This document shows positions 38,761 through 49,898 of a DNA stretch of 64,000 nucleotides, one piece after another. A program made the translations under genes and the position numbers. Position 1 is the first letter of the stretch; each line of letters opens with the position of its first letter. The stretch is from Diprion similis (taxonomy: Eukaryota; Arthropoda; Insecta; Hymenoptera; Diprionidae): positions 11,071,425 to 11,135,424 of the forward strand of contig NC_060108.1 of the NCBI RefSeq assembly GCF_021155765.1, given 5' to 3'. The notes below the pieces were generated by a model. The model had not been told where the DNA came from. It saw nothing but the letters and a program-made list of their open reading frames with translations, and did not search any database.

Positions 38761-39584
38761 CATCATGACATGTGATATAGGATATGTCGAGACTGAGATG
38801 TTTTTAAGTAGTAGAACCACCTTGAGGCATCGTGAAAACTACCAAATTTTGAATAATGCAGTCAACACTCTGAGAAGCAGCCCTGAAGTTTTTCCGGTTT
38901 ATTCAAAGCCAGAAACACTGGAATAGTGTACAGACAAAAGGTATAAAATGCAAGTGTTCACACGGAGGGTCAAGTATTTCTCTTCAATGTATTTTTTCAT
39001 TTTGTACGGATGAATTTTCCCAACTTATGTATGAAAAATGTCACAAAGTACACAAGATATTGCAGTAAGTCATGTGATTGTGCGATTTTGGCATTATGTT
39101 CAACTAATGTAAAATCGTGTTCATGGTTTCGCGCTGGATTTGCTGATCGTAATTCATAAAGTGAAAATATAAACTAGCGATATTCTTTGCTACCACTTCG
39201 AATTACACAATTCGACAATTATAAGGTTAGAATACACGTTCGAATGACTAACCGTCTGATTGGTAGAAACCTCTCGAAAATGACAGTTACCGCTAGATGT
39301 CGTGCCAATCTCATAAGTGAAACTACTCAGCGGCAATGTCTAGTTCTGGTAGTTCTTGGAAACGGGAGTTATTGTGTCCATATATTTCTTAAGCCTAGTC
39401 AAGGCTAAGACAGATACATTCCAATTTACACATACGCAAGTCTGATGCCTGCGCGAACTAAGAAACAAAGATAAATTGCGAGGCAGTGCGATCTGAATAA
39501 TCCATATTAGCATACGTTGAACATACATCGTGTTTGCAAGTGACGTGATTTCTATAGTAGGGTGAAATTGAGGATCCCTTACTT

Positions 39585-39615
39585 GAGATGACGTCACAAT
39601 CGTCATGGCAACTCC
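39585..39615. promoter_or_regulatory. CRE next to an RFX X-box-like half site
   Basis: TGACGTCA at 39589-39596 is followed five bases later by CGTCATGGCAAC (39601-39612), whose reverse, GTTGCCATGACG, matches one half of the RFX X-box. Adjacent X-box and CRE sites occur in known RFX/CREB-controlled promoters. No gene next to it was found. Confidence 0.3.
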
Positions 39616-40961
39616 CACGGAAGGGCAGCTGGGCCAAGGAAGAAAGCTCATCGCTTATGTTTAATTACCTTTTTTCCGCCTCTGAATTATTTATAGATTT
39701 TTAATTCTGCCGACTATTTTTGAAAGTTGTTTATGTGTTTGAAAATACAGTGCAGACTCATTGAAGTTTTCATTTGTTTGGATATTCATTCGTTTTCAAA
39801 GAATATGTCAGTCTAATAAGAGTTCAGAATACTGGCGTCGACCAACGTTTTTCGGAATAAATCGTATGCGGTTCGCTTTTCTGCTAATATAATCTCGGAG
39901 AAATTATAGCATGGGTATGAAATAAAATCATAGAAAATGTTACGACGTATAATTAAATAACTATAATATTTTGTAACATCAGATTTATTTTATGTTTAAA
40001 TGGCTGGAAGAGTTTGGAATTTTTCATTGACGAGAAAATTTTATGCAGAGGTATTTCAAAACAGTTGTCGGAAAGATATTGAATTGAGATTTAGAAAAAA
40101 TGTATTGCACAAGTTTTTATTCATCATACAGTTGAATAACAATAATTCATTGTTTGGATCTTGTAATACATAGAATCTTGAAAATCAAGGAGGTTTCATA
40201 TTCTTATTCTACACTGGAAAATTTTCTCGAAAGAGAACGTCATAAAATCATAATAAGAATAATGTACGCAATGAAACTTAATTGCGTTAAAATAATTGAT
40301 TGAAAAATTTACTAGTCTTCAAAAATACAACATTTTGCTTAAACAATCGATAGATATTTCGATCTTATTCAGGTATGAAATATATTTGCCTCACGTTCGA
40401 TGACCTAAAATTTTTAAAGTACACGAGTACAGCTAAAAATTGTACGAACACAAGTTGTACAGTTAAAAAAATATTTGTACGTAATGCTGATTTTTAAAGG
40501 CACAAGTTTGACGGATCAGCAGGGCCACGTGGTTGAACTTACGGCTAATTAGTCCAACTAGTTATACCGAAGGTCGGGGTTATTTTTCAGATGAAAAGGT
40601 CAACGCATACATCCGCAAATGACGCCACCCTTATGCGCCACATCGCGCACGCGTGCATTACGTCTATAAGTCATAAGCATCATCCGGACGGTAAATTACG
40701 ATTGTGTGTTCCTCATGAATAGCGAAAAGTACGTCATCGCCATATTTACACCGAGTTCAGACGAAGACTCAACTTTTCTCAAAGTTAAATCATCTGCAAA
40801 GATCAAAAACAGTGCAAATTTGTCTGCCTGCTCCTCGAGTATTTCGGTGGGAAAAACTGAGGCATCCGTTTAGAAGATCGTGACGTAAAGTTTGTGGAAG
40901 ATGAGGTGTGACGCAGGAATCTTTTGACCTATACCTACTCATCTATTACAAAATCATCGGT

Positions 40962-41021
40962 AATATTAGGTCTTAAAGCCACTTTTAGAGATGGCTCGAA
41001 GTCGTCTTAAGGCCTAATATC
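40962..41021. ncRNA. Imperfect hairpin, possible small RNA precursor
   Basis: TAATATTAGGTCTTAAAGCC at 40961-40980 is nearly complementary to the segment ending CTTAAGGCCTAATATCA at 41022, with a terminal loop of a few bases; a looser match (ATCGG with CCGAT) extends it to about 80 nt. It is as likely to be a MITE relic as a microRNA. Confidence 0.2.
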
Positions 41022-41489
41022 AGTCAAAGCCGATTCTCTGCTAGGCTGCATGGATATCATCTGTATGATAGTTTCATATTCACTCAAGCCTTATCAGAGA
41101 TCTTCAACTGATGTAATTTTGTTGGAGTGATTGGTAAATCTACGCATTTCACATGCACGTGTTCTTTTTACAATTAGTATAATCCCTCCACTTACAATTA
41201 GCCCGATGAGATTCGAATCTGAATCGAAATGCGTTTAAATAATCAATATCGCTCGGAATAATTCTTGAATATGATTAGTTTACTATCTTAAATCGCTACT
41301 TCGCGTTTTGTACTTCAGATTAAGGCGGTCCATCAATTGTAAACGGTGGCTTCATTCCCAGCAGGAAATCCAGTCTCAAAACGACTAGGAATCAGTGTTT
41401 AAACCGAATTGTTTAATTTTATCTATCGAACTGTTTTTTTTTCAAGTTCTTCTGTACTTCGTTACCGTACACGCTTGAACGAGATGAGT

Positions 41490-42985
41490 TTATGATTGCC
41501 AGTCTTCGCCGGTGGTGAGCGCAGTCCACATTCTGTCGAATTCTGCAATGAACGGCTTGACGAGGGCGAGTTGATTCGAAACTATGACGTTGTCCCAGTT
41601 TCCGTGCATCGCTTGCATCGTCCAATTTGTACTGCCCGTCAAAATCAGCTTCTTATCAATTATCGCAAACTTGTGATGCATTAAGTATTCCGACTTCTTC
41701 ATCCTCACTCGAATACCTGGTGATGTGGTTGTACATAAGAAATTCAGATGTCATTCACTTAACCATTATTTTGATTGTTGACTTAACTTTGTATAGCTGC
41801 TATATCTCTGGTCTCAATTGATCTGAATCAATAATAAGTACAGTCTTACCTGTTTTTCGAAAAGCTCGTATGCGACGGTCACATGCAGTATTTTCGGCCA
41901 TTCCTCCATCAACGATAATTCTGACAACTACTCCACGATAAAACACCTTGGCTATTGCTGCGGCTAGATCCTCGCAGCTAAATAGATACATGCAAACATC
42001 TAGATTTTGCTGAGCAGATTCCAAATATGCGCATAGTTTCCTATAGCAGAAAGAAAACGTATTTCACAAGTCATGTATAGTGTAACGGATTACGTATAAC
42101 AGTAGAGAAGCCATGGCCATACTAAAAGCTACATGACAACGTCGAAGCAAAGATTTCCGGAGTGAGTATTTCGGTACTTCGAATCAAACAGATATCTTGT
42201 TATCTTTCCGTTATGCAATATGACATTTTTCCAGCCTTCGCTGGATGAGAGAGCTGTTCAAGTGCGGAAAATTACTAAAGAATAGTAACATTAGCGGAAA
42301 CGGTAAGGAAACCTTGAGAAAAAATCACTGCTTTCTTATTTTTGCAATAATTTTTCAAGTAACTATGATTGCAAATATGAATGTAGTTCGTTTTATAGCG
42401 GTTTGCTGAATTTCGAATAGTTTCAAAATTGTGAGACAAAGGTTTTTCCTCAGGATAACTCTACTGACTTCAACATGATTGAAACCTTCAAAGTCACCCT
42501 TTGAATTTTCCGCACGTTTCTTACTCTTATTTGGTATCAACATTCTTGTTTATCAAGAGATTAGTAAGCCGAGCAATTGATAGGAATGTTCGCGTTTTTG
42601 GAATTGGTTTTTGGACAAAGTTAGGATGTCTTTTTCCAATTTATAAACGTGAAATCCTGATCTCGAAATTAGGATGGCACCCAAGTTATATCGTACGTCG
42701 CTAAAAATCTTTGCATCGATATTCCTATTGCATTATCTTGATTGATCCTTACCTCAATTGTGTAACCGAACAGTTGGAACGGCCGCAAGGTGTCCTAGAG
42801 ACGGCGTGCATACGACACTTGGATGACTCTTCAGAGAAAAAAAGAACCTCGTTGATGCTCTTTGGGGACGTTTTACTTCGAGTTCTTTTATACAATTGCC
42901 ACAATACTTCTGTGGTCACTACTCCCGCAACAAATACGATCACCGCCTTGTTGGGACGGCCAAAAATCCACATGTTCTTCACCAT
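41490..42985 (-). CDS. zuc: Zucchini / PLD6 mitochondrial HKD nuclease
   Basis: Three exons on the minus strand, 42985-42753 (phase 2), 42040-41850 (phase 1) and 41716-41490, encode 216 residues, close to other PLD6 proteins. Residues 13-29 form the N-terminal membrane anchor for the outer mitochondrial membrane. The start of the PLD fold, NEVLFFSEES, is followed by a zinc-finger-like Cys57, His60, Cys67, Cys72. The single HKD motif, HHKFAIID, is at 155-162 and is followed by LTGSTNWTMQA, as in the family, which acts as a homodimer with one HKD per chain. Zucchini makes the 5' ends of piRNAs, or by another view cleaves cardiolipin. The ATG context is AACCATGG. All key residues are present, so the gene looks intact. 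A Penelope-like element lies about 350 bp upstream. Confidence 0.93.
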
Positions 42986-43329
42986 GGTTTTTCCTCTACG
43001 AAATCATTCTCTGAATCATGCTTCATAGGTGAGTACGTAGTTCAACTAAAATTATTTTTAAAAGTACTACAGAATTCGAGTGTACGATTCGGATCAGAAA
43101 GATCGAATTCAAGACACAAAGCCCTAAACTATGTACCCTTATCAATTGATGCACGATTCATGTTTTCATTTACATTTTTTGAAAACATAGAAACATGTCA
43201 TTCAGATTTATTTGTAATACCATTTGCATCGCATCAGTTTCAAAGTTTTTTTTCTTTTTATTTAAAATACACTACAGCCTATAGCAAAAAACAACTATTT
43301 TGTTGTGAATTTGTTGATGAAATCCCGAT

Positions 43330-43525
43330 TTCGTTGCTCCAGCCGTTTCGGTGGAATCAGGGGTGATGGAAGATTGGAAAAAAGTTGGCATAACCACAAA
43401 TAAAAAGTGAAAAAATATAATAATGATGCTATATTTAGTTACTTGAATTTCACATCAAAATACTTTCAAAATTATCAACCCCAGCTTGGAAAATCCTTCA
43501 TTTCAGTAATTACACGATCGCTATC
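43330..43525. repeat. Left arm of inverted flanks around the Penelope-like element
   Basis: The segment with GCCGTTTCGGTGGAATCA, TTTAGTTACTTGAATTTCAC and CCCCAGCTTGGAAAA recurs inverted at 45680-45918. Identity is roughly 80% by eye. Confidence 0.75.
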
Positions 43526-43544
43526 CTATATTTCCCCAGCGTCA

Positions 43545-45575
43545 GAGAAAAAAAAAGAAAATTTAATTTCGGTGACTTTTTTTTAATCACTGTGACATTT
43601 CCTTTGTCAACTCTAGTAACCAAAAAATTTTTATGTTCCTTTAGATAAACTCCGGCTTGTTTGAATTTATTAATTTCTATTTTAGATTTAACCAAGCGGG
43701 GATTTATCTGATGGAACTTAAAAAAATGTTGGTTACTAGAGCTGACAAAGGAAATGTCACAGTAATTATGAATTTGACTGGTTATAAAGAAAAAAGCTTA
43801 ACTATTCTAAGTGACACCGAAATATAAACCTATGGCAACAAAAAATTTTTATAAATTCATTAACTGCTAAAAATTTGGAAACACATATAACTTTCTTCCT
43901 GCGAAAATTTATTTTTGACCTAAAATCCACAAAGAAAATGTGCCTCTAAGGCCCATTGTTTCAATCCTAAATAAAAAGTGGCGATTAATCAAACCACACA
44001 CTAATGTAAATAAGAAAGAATTTGTTGAAACCGTAAAACTTTGCTTAGAGTCATGTTTGTTTGCTTATGGAAACCAATTTTACAAAAAAATCTATGGAGT
44101 AGCTATGGGCTCGCTCATTGATCCAGTTGTAACAAATATTGTACTTGAACACCTAGAACAAAAAGTGATTAAACAATTACCGTTTAAATTACCATTTTTC
44201 TTTCGTTACGTGGATGATATCATTACGTGTATTCATGTGGATCAAGTACAATATTTGGTAGATAATTTAAAAAATTTTCAATCTAGGATAAAATTTACCT
44301 GTGAATTTGAAAGAAATGGCAAAATTAAACAAAATTCTGGATTGGTATCACGAAGAAACATGGTCAGCTAGTAGAACACGAAAAGACAGTTGCCATAGCC
44401 TTATAATACGATCGTTGTCTAAGGATTTCACATTCACAATCGTGAGTAAAAAATTAAAAATTAGTGAATAAGATCTTATTAAAAAATGGATATCCTCTTC
44501 AATTTGTTTGGGATATAAGGAAACGTAGAATCCACAAACTCCATAATACAATACCATGGGATGAGAACAATAACTGTGAAAAAATTACATGCTCGATCCC
44601 TTATATTGAAGGCCTATCTCGACCTGATATTAAAAAATTTCTAAAACAGGAACGAGTTAAAATTTCGTTTAAAACTTGTGATACCATAAACAGGCTTTTT
44701 ACCTCTCTGAAAACAAAATCTCCTGTCAAAGATCAAGTTAATACTGTATACAAAATTGATTGCTTAGATTGTAACAAAACCTATATTCGTCAGTCATCAC
44801 AATATCTAAAAAACTAATTTCAAAACATAAATCTAATATTAGATGCCATGGCCTTGATAGTTGTGCTTTAGCATCTCATTCTATAGAACTAAGGCATCAT
44901 TTTGATTTCGATAACCCAAAAGTCATAACATCCAAACCTGATTGGTACAAACGCAATATTAAAGAAATACTAATAAAGTCAATCGACGAACAGACAGATG
45001 AAATTTAAGTCATCTATATTTCGATATTTTTTAACTTTTAAATGTTGCGCACCAATATATATAACAGATGTTTGACATGCTCTTTCTCCGACAATTGACT
45101 ATCGATTCAAATTTCGATATTGGTAATTAGATCGCAATCAATTCTCTTGTCATTTCCAACATGGCGTTTGAATAACATTTAAGCCGAAAAGGTCGCCATT
45201 TAATTGCAAGTAATCTTGTTAACATCGCTATGATATAATTTAAATTTCATTTCAAAACATCTTTCAACCTTTTCAAACATGTTTGTATTATAATTTTGTA
45301 ATATTTAATCAAAGTCGTAAACTATATTTGTTTTATGCAATTTTAACCTCAAGAACAGGTTGTCCTCAATCAATTGACAGCTGTTTCGTCTTTAAATTAT
45401 ATGTATCAAATAAAACTATAGACAGATTCTTAATTAGCAGATTATTGTCCAAAGTAATTAAGAAACGAATATTTAATGAAACAATTCTGTATCTTCCAGC
45501 CTGAAGATGGTCGACGGGGCCCGGCCGAAACGTCGGTTTTACATTTTGTAAAAATAAATTTTTGACCTTCATTCG
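43545..45575 (+). mobile_element. Broken Penelope-like retroelement
   Basis: Plus-strand fragments in order: LVTRADKGNVTVIM (43729-43770), PKIHKENVPLRPIVS (43919-43963), the RT core with YGVAMGS and the catalytic FRYVDD (44010-44340), a linker, and a GIY-YIG-type end, VYKIDCLDCNKTYI (44749-44790), whose frame continues after a shift as SKHKSN to a stop at 45006-45008. Reverse transcriptase followed by GIY-YIG endonuclease defines endonuclease-bearing Penelope-like elements. Stops, frameshifts and a deletion between motifs make it dead. Near the 3' end (45500-45535) lies CTGAAGA ... CCGAAACGTCGG, resembling a hammerhead-ribozyme core of the kind reported in these elements. A reversed copy of its 5' coding part sits at 43550-43690. 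Confidence 0.85.
43550..43690 (-). pseudogene. Inverted 5' fragment of the Penelope-like element
   Basis: On the minus strand this reads FLVTRVDKGNVTVI, the same RT N-terminal motif that occurs on the plus strand at 43729-43770. The two copies meet head to head at about 43690 and align from CAAGC-GG-TTTATCT through GTCACAGT. Confidence 0.8.
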
Positions 45576-45679
45576 ACGAATTTTTCACTCTAATGGTTTA
45601 TAGACAACGTACAGTTTGTGAGTAACAAAACCCCGTTATGGAGTTCCTACTATGCTAAGAAGAACTAATTCTAAAAGTG

Positions 45680-45918
45680 GATATCGGTCGTGTAATTGCT
45701 GAATTAAAGGGATTCCACGTAATTTCGTATTTTTACTATATCAAGGCTAGTTTTCCAAGCTGGGGTGAATAATTTGAAATGTATTTTGACGTGAAATTCA
45801 AGCAACTAAATACACTGTTTTTATTATTATCATTTTCAAACCAATTTTTCCACTTGTGGCAATGCCGAGCTTTTCTAATCTGGCATTGATTCCGCCGAAA
45901 CGGCTAGAGCAACAAAAG
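45680..45918. repeat. Right arm of inverted flanks around the Penelope-like element
   Basis: Reverse complement of 43330-43525, with an extra insertion near 45640-45700. It ends in CCGAAACGGCTAGAGCAACA, matching the left start CGTTGCTCCAGCCGTTTCGG. Confidence 0.75.
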
Positions 45919-46201
45919 AACACTAAACCTCGATATAGATATTAATCGATTCTACTCAAGTGGTCATGCCATCCTGAGAGATATCGCGTATCATCATGCT
46001 ATCCTTAGAGGTACCACTTTTAGGACATCGCAGAATGATGTATTGAGAACATAGACGTACATTGGGCTGAGACGTGGAAACAAACCATCTCAGCACCTAG
46101 ATAAGTAAACGAAGTCACAATTTGCCACCTTAGTAACGAAATTGTAACGCTAAGTTGCCTGTCTGTAGGCGCCGAGGTGGCTTCTTTTTACGTTTCCTGT
46201 G

Positions 46202-49081
46202 GAAATAGATTGCGTGCTCTGTGCACCGAGCTGAACCCGTGATAAGACAGAGAGAACAGCCGCAGGTATTTCCTTTTAGCGTAATCGGCAGCTTGGCGAG
46301 GAAAACACGACCAAGCAGTAGTGAATATTGCGTTACAAAAATAGTAGCTGGATACCTCTTGTGCCATTACACGGAAGACAGTCCGTACTTATATTTTGCC
46401 ATGTTTTGAACATGCAAATATCATTTATTAATTATTTATAAACATATAAGAGTAAAAAGTCGTATTTTTTTTAGTTTTTCATTTATAAAATTAAAACTAA
46501 TGAAACAATCTCGATGCTCTAAACAGACGAATTGTAGAGAATTAAAATACGAAGAAAATGAGTGCCGAACCGACTCAATCGGATAATTATTAATGGAGAA
46601 AAACTGGAAAAATCATAAAAATCACCATTTTTCTAAAAATTCATAACTCCCACATTTTTGGAGTTGTAGCGCAGGCTCTCTGCGAGATAGTACGTCTGGA
46701 TAGATACATTATGTGTACCCAACGCAGGTGTTCTCGGATAATTAGTTTTTGCGTAATTGCAGTTACAATTATTTCATGCACCAACTTGCAGCGTGCCTGG
46801 ATACTCTATGGATGGTCCGATTTCAGTTGTCTAGATAAATTTTGAAACTAGAACTATTTTACTACAAAATGTATATTTTGATTTTGCGTTAAAATGCTGC
46901 GAAATAGGTCAGAAATACCTGCAAACATAACTGAAAACGGTCGAGCGCGTAAAAGCGGTCGAGTAGTGGGGGTAGACGCCAGCCGAGGGGATGCGCGTAC
47001 ATATTGTAATACAAGCGCGCTGCGCGCAAGTATGAATCTTCTAATTCGGTTATCTCAGCAACTACTGGAGCTATCTTAAAATTTTTTTTTTATTTTGTGG
47101 GAAGCTGAACCAGCGGAAATTGATTCTTCACTCGAATTTCAGTAAATCAGCGGGAAAGCTGTTGTTGGATTTTCATTGCTACATATCCTTATATTACTAT
47201 GATATTGATAAAATGCTGTGAAATAGGTGAAACATAAATAACCAGGAATCTTATTTATTGGAGTTCATAGAAATTATATTTATTAGACAGTTATTGTACA
47301 AATTTGATCACGAATACACTACGTATTCATATTATTATATAGTCACTTATTAAATGAATATTTATAAAATTCTCCTTCTCTTCGCAGTATACTTCGAACA
47401 GTATAACTTTTTAACATTTTCATCTATATTTTCAACGTGCTCGAAAATATATCTTCCATTAACGTTATCATCCTCAAATTCATCGTTCGACTCAACTGTA
47501 AGATGTTTGGTCTCTAAATTGTAACGCGCAGCTTCGTGACAGTGTGCACAGAGATTAGAGCATTGAACGAAAACTCGAAAAGCGTGTTGTTTAGCTGCTC
47601 CTTCTATCAGCGGTAAAGTCTCCAAAGCGAATTTAGTTTTAACTTCTACTTTACTGAAATCTAAACACCACGAATCATTCAAGGAGAAGGAGCTCGACTT
47701 TTCTATCAACTTTTTTCAGTTTCGTTGCTGTACATTTCTCGGATCAAATCGAATTCATTGCTCGCTGTTTTATCGCACTGGCATTTGCGTCATAAAAACC
47801 TGAAGCTCATTCTACTAATGTACCCCGAGAAAATGCGTCCATTAATTTATTCTTACCGAGTCCATGAAAACAAGATGTTGTATCGCATCCGCAGAATGCA
47901 TATAAGAAAGCTACTATCCCTTGTAAATCTGGGTTTGTAAAACTGTTAGTACTGTAAAATTCATGTGATTTTGCGCCTTCGCTGTCTTTGCGGAAATGAA
48001 TATTATTCATATTTCTTACTAGCTGGGAGAAAATAACAAGCAGGTCGACATCTTCGCCTACAATAATGACCGTTGCCTCGGAATCTACGCGAGCATTCTT
48101 ATTGTCAATCGCAGTAACAACTAACGCGACTTCGGAGATCACATATTTCTTTGGTTAATTCACGCAGTTCGACCCCTTCTATAACTCCTATCAGTTCGTG
48201 CACTTGAGCCTGGGACACCCGTATACACCTCCAACACAAATTAAATAATCCAAGAAAATCCATCAACAGCTTTCCCACTGATTATTACTGAAATTTGAGT
48301 GAAGAATCAGTTTTCACTGGTTCAGCTACCCCAAAATGAAAAAAAAAATTTTAAGATAGCTCTAGTAGTTGCTGAGATAACCAAATTAGAAGATTCATAC
48401 TTGCGCGCAGCGCGCTTGTATTACAATATATACGCGCATCTCCTCGGCTGGCGTCTACCCCCACTACTAGACCGATTTTACGCGCTCGACCGTTTTCAGT
48501 CATGTTTGCAGGTATTTCTCAACTGTTTCGCAGCATTTTAAAGCGAAATCAAAATGTAGATTCTGTAGTACAATAGTTCTAGTTTCAATATATGTCTAAA
48601 CAATTGAAATCGGACCATCCGTAGAGCATTCAGACACGCTGCAGGATAGTGCATTAATAATTGTAACTGCAATTACGCAAAAACTAATTATCCGATAACG
48701 CCTGCGTTCTGCACTCATAATTTATCAATCAAAGCGTACTATCTCGCGGAGAACCTGCAATACATCTCAAAAAAATTTGGGAGTTGTGGATTTTTGAAAA
48801 AAATGGTGATTTTTATGGTTTTTCCGGTTTTTCTCCGTTAATAATGATCCGATTGAGTCGGTTCGGTGCTTCATTAGTTTTTATTTTATAAGCGAAAAAC
48901 TAAAAAAACACAGTTTTTTGCTCTTAAAGTCTGTCTTTCGTGTAATGGCACAAGCGGTATCCAGCTACTATTTTTGTCACACAGAATCACTCTTTTTCTG
49001 CTCTATTGCTTGGTTCTTTAAGACTAGCTCTATCCTTCCGTCGCATCTTCAGCAGCCCCATAAAAGCGCACAATCTATTTC
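46202..49081. mobile_element. Long-TIR DNA transposon, about 2.9 kb
   Basis: Two inverted arms of about 800-930 bp, roughly 46202-47145 and 48285-49081, flank a unique centre. Matching words include ATAGTAGCTGGATACC, GTGGGGGTAGACGCCAGCC and TGTATTACAAGCGCGCTGCG in one arm and their reverse complements in the other. The outer ends both start GAAATAGATTG. Target duplication could not be defined. The centre encodes a decayed protein on the minus strand, described separately. Arms this long with a central gene fit a DNA transposon; the superfamily is not identified. Confidence 0.8.
47362..48240 (-). pseudogene. Decayed transposon protein with GEDVDLLV and GCDTTS motifs
   Basis: Read on the minus strand the pieces are VSQAQVHELIGVIEGVELRE (about 48208-48149), a frameshift, then VIIVGEDVDLLVIFSQLV and FLYAFCGCDTTSCFHGLGK (48142-47807), a broken middle part with DANAS, and finally 47709-47362 with SWCLDFSKVEVKTKFALETL, LPLIEGAAKQHAFRV and a Lys/Arg end. 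The GEDVDLLV ... GCDTTS combination is familiar from multi-copy uncharacterised proteins in arthropod, mollusc and cnidarian genomes, which look like PIN/FEN-type nucleases; that nuclease link is from memory and unverified. At least two frame breaks show it is inactive. Confidence 0.6.
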
Positions 49082-49898
49082 TATAAGTCTATGATTGAGA
49101 AATGAAGAATTTAAAATTTACTACGAGGTTTAAGTTGGTAACGATAATGCAATGAACAATCACAAGGAATCACTATTTTTCAATTTTGGAATGATGTCAG
49201 AAAAATTGAATTTTTAAATTATGGTATCAGTATGAAATTAGTATATTGGTTTCGTTTCATGCTATAGTCAGTTCTTACCAACCGCGTTGAGCTTTTCTTA
49301 GTTTGGCTATTTAATCAGAGCCTGTACATCGTAGACCCTTAAGTAAAGCCGTTTTACGAAAATAATTCCTATTTTAGTGGATTTCGGTATACACGTTAAT
49401 TTTCGTATCATAAACAAACTCTGAAGTCACCGCATCTCCATACCGGGGTTCACGGGGATCATGTGCGCAAACGTTGTAAGAGAATGGTTTTTCGTGGGCA
49501 CCTCCGCATGCGATGGTCCTATGACAAAAATAGGCATGCGATATAGTTTTCATCGTAGAATCGATAGGTACGAAGACTTTTGGGAAAAACTGATTTTATG
49601 CATCGATGACGCGCCATATATACCACGCACCCCCTTCGTCAGTGGTAAGACACCATATTTTTGGACAGAAATTTGATGGTAAGTAATATTATAGATTCAG
49701 GATTGAAAATTTTCAAATATACAGGGCGGAAATTCTTGTATGTATTCAATTCGGGAAATATTCGCAGCTGAGTCAAAAAAGTACGAAAAATTTTGATCAC
49801 AAATTACAAACTTTGACAACTAATAAGCTCCGCTCTTTCCTAATCTAACGAAATCGCACAAAAAGCATTTGCTTCAGTGTTATTTTCTTTGAAAACTA
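49082..49898. other. AT-rich DNA between transposon and small gene
   Basis: An open frame at 49461-49676 (+) has no recognised domain. Nothing else was seen. Confidence 0.35.

Larger units (their letters stand above)
37314..41489. other. Gene-poor DNA with regulatory-looking blocks
   Basis: No coding exon was recognised. Two CRE-containing blocks (38.33-38.76 and 39.58-39.61 kb) and a hairpin at about 40.96 kb are listed separately. The rest is AT-rich. Confidence 0.35.

Noticed and set aside
41205-41235. GATTCGAATC resembling a tRNA T-arm
   Set aside because: No acceptor stem or D-arm upstream; likely a chance palindrome.
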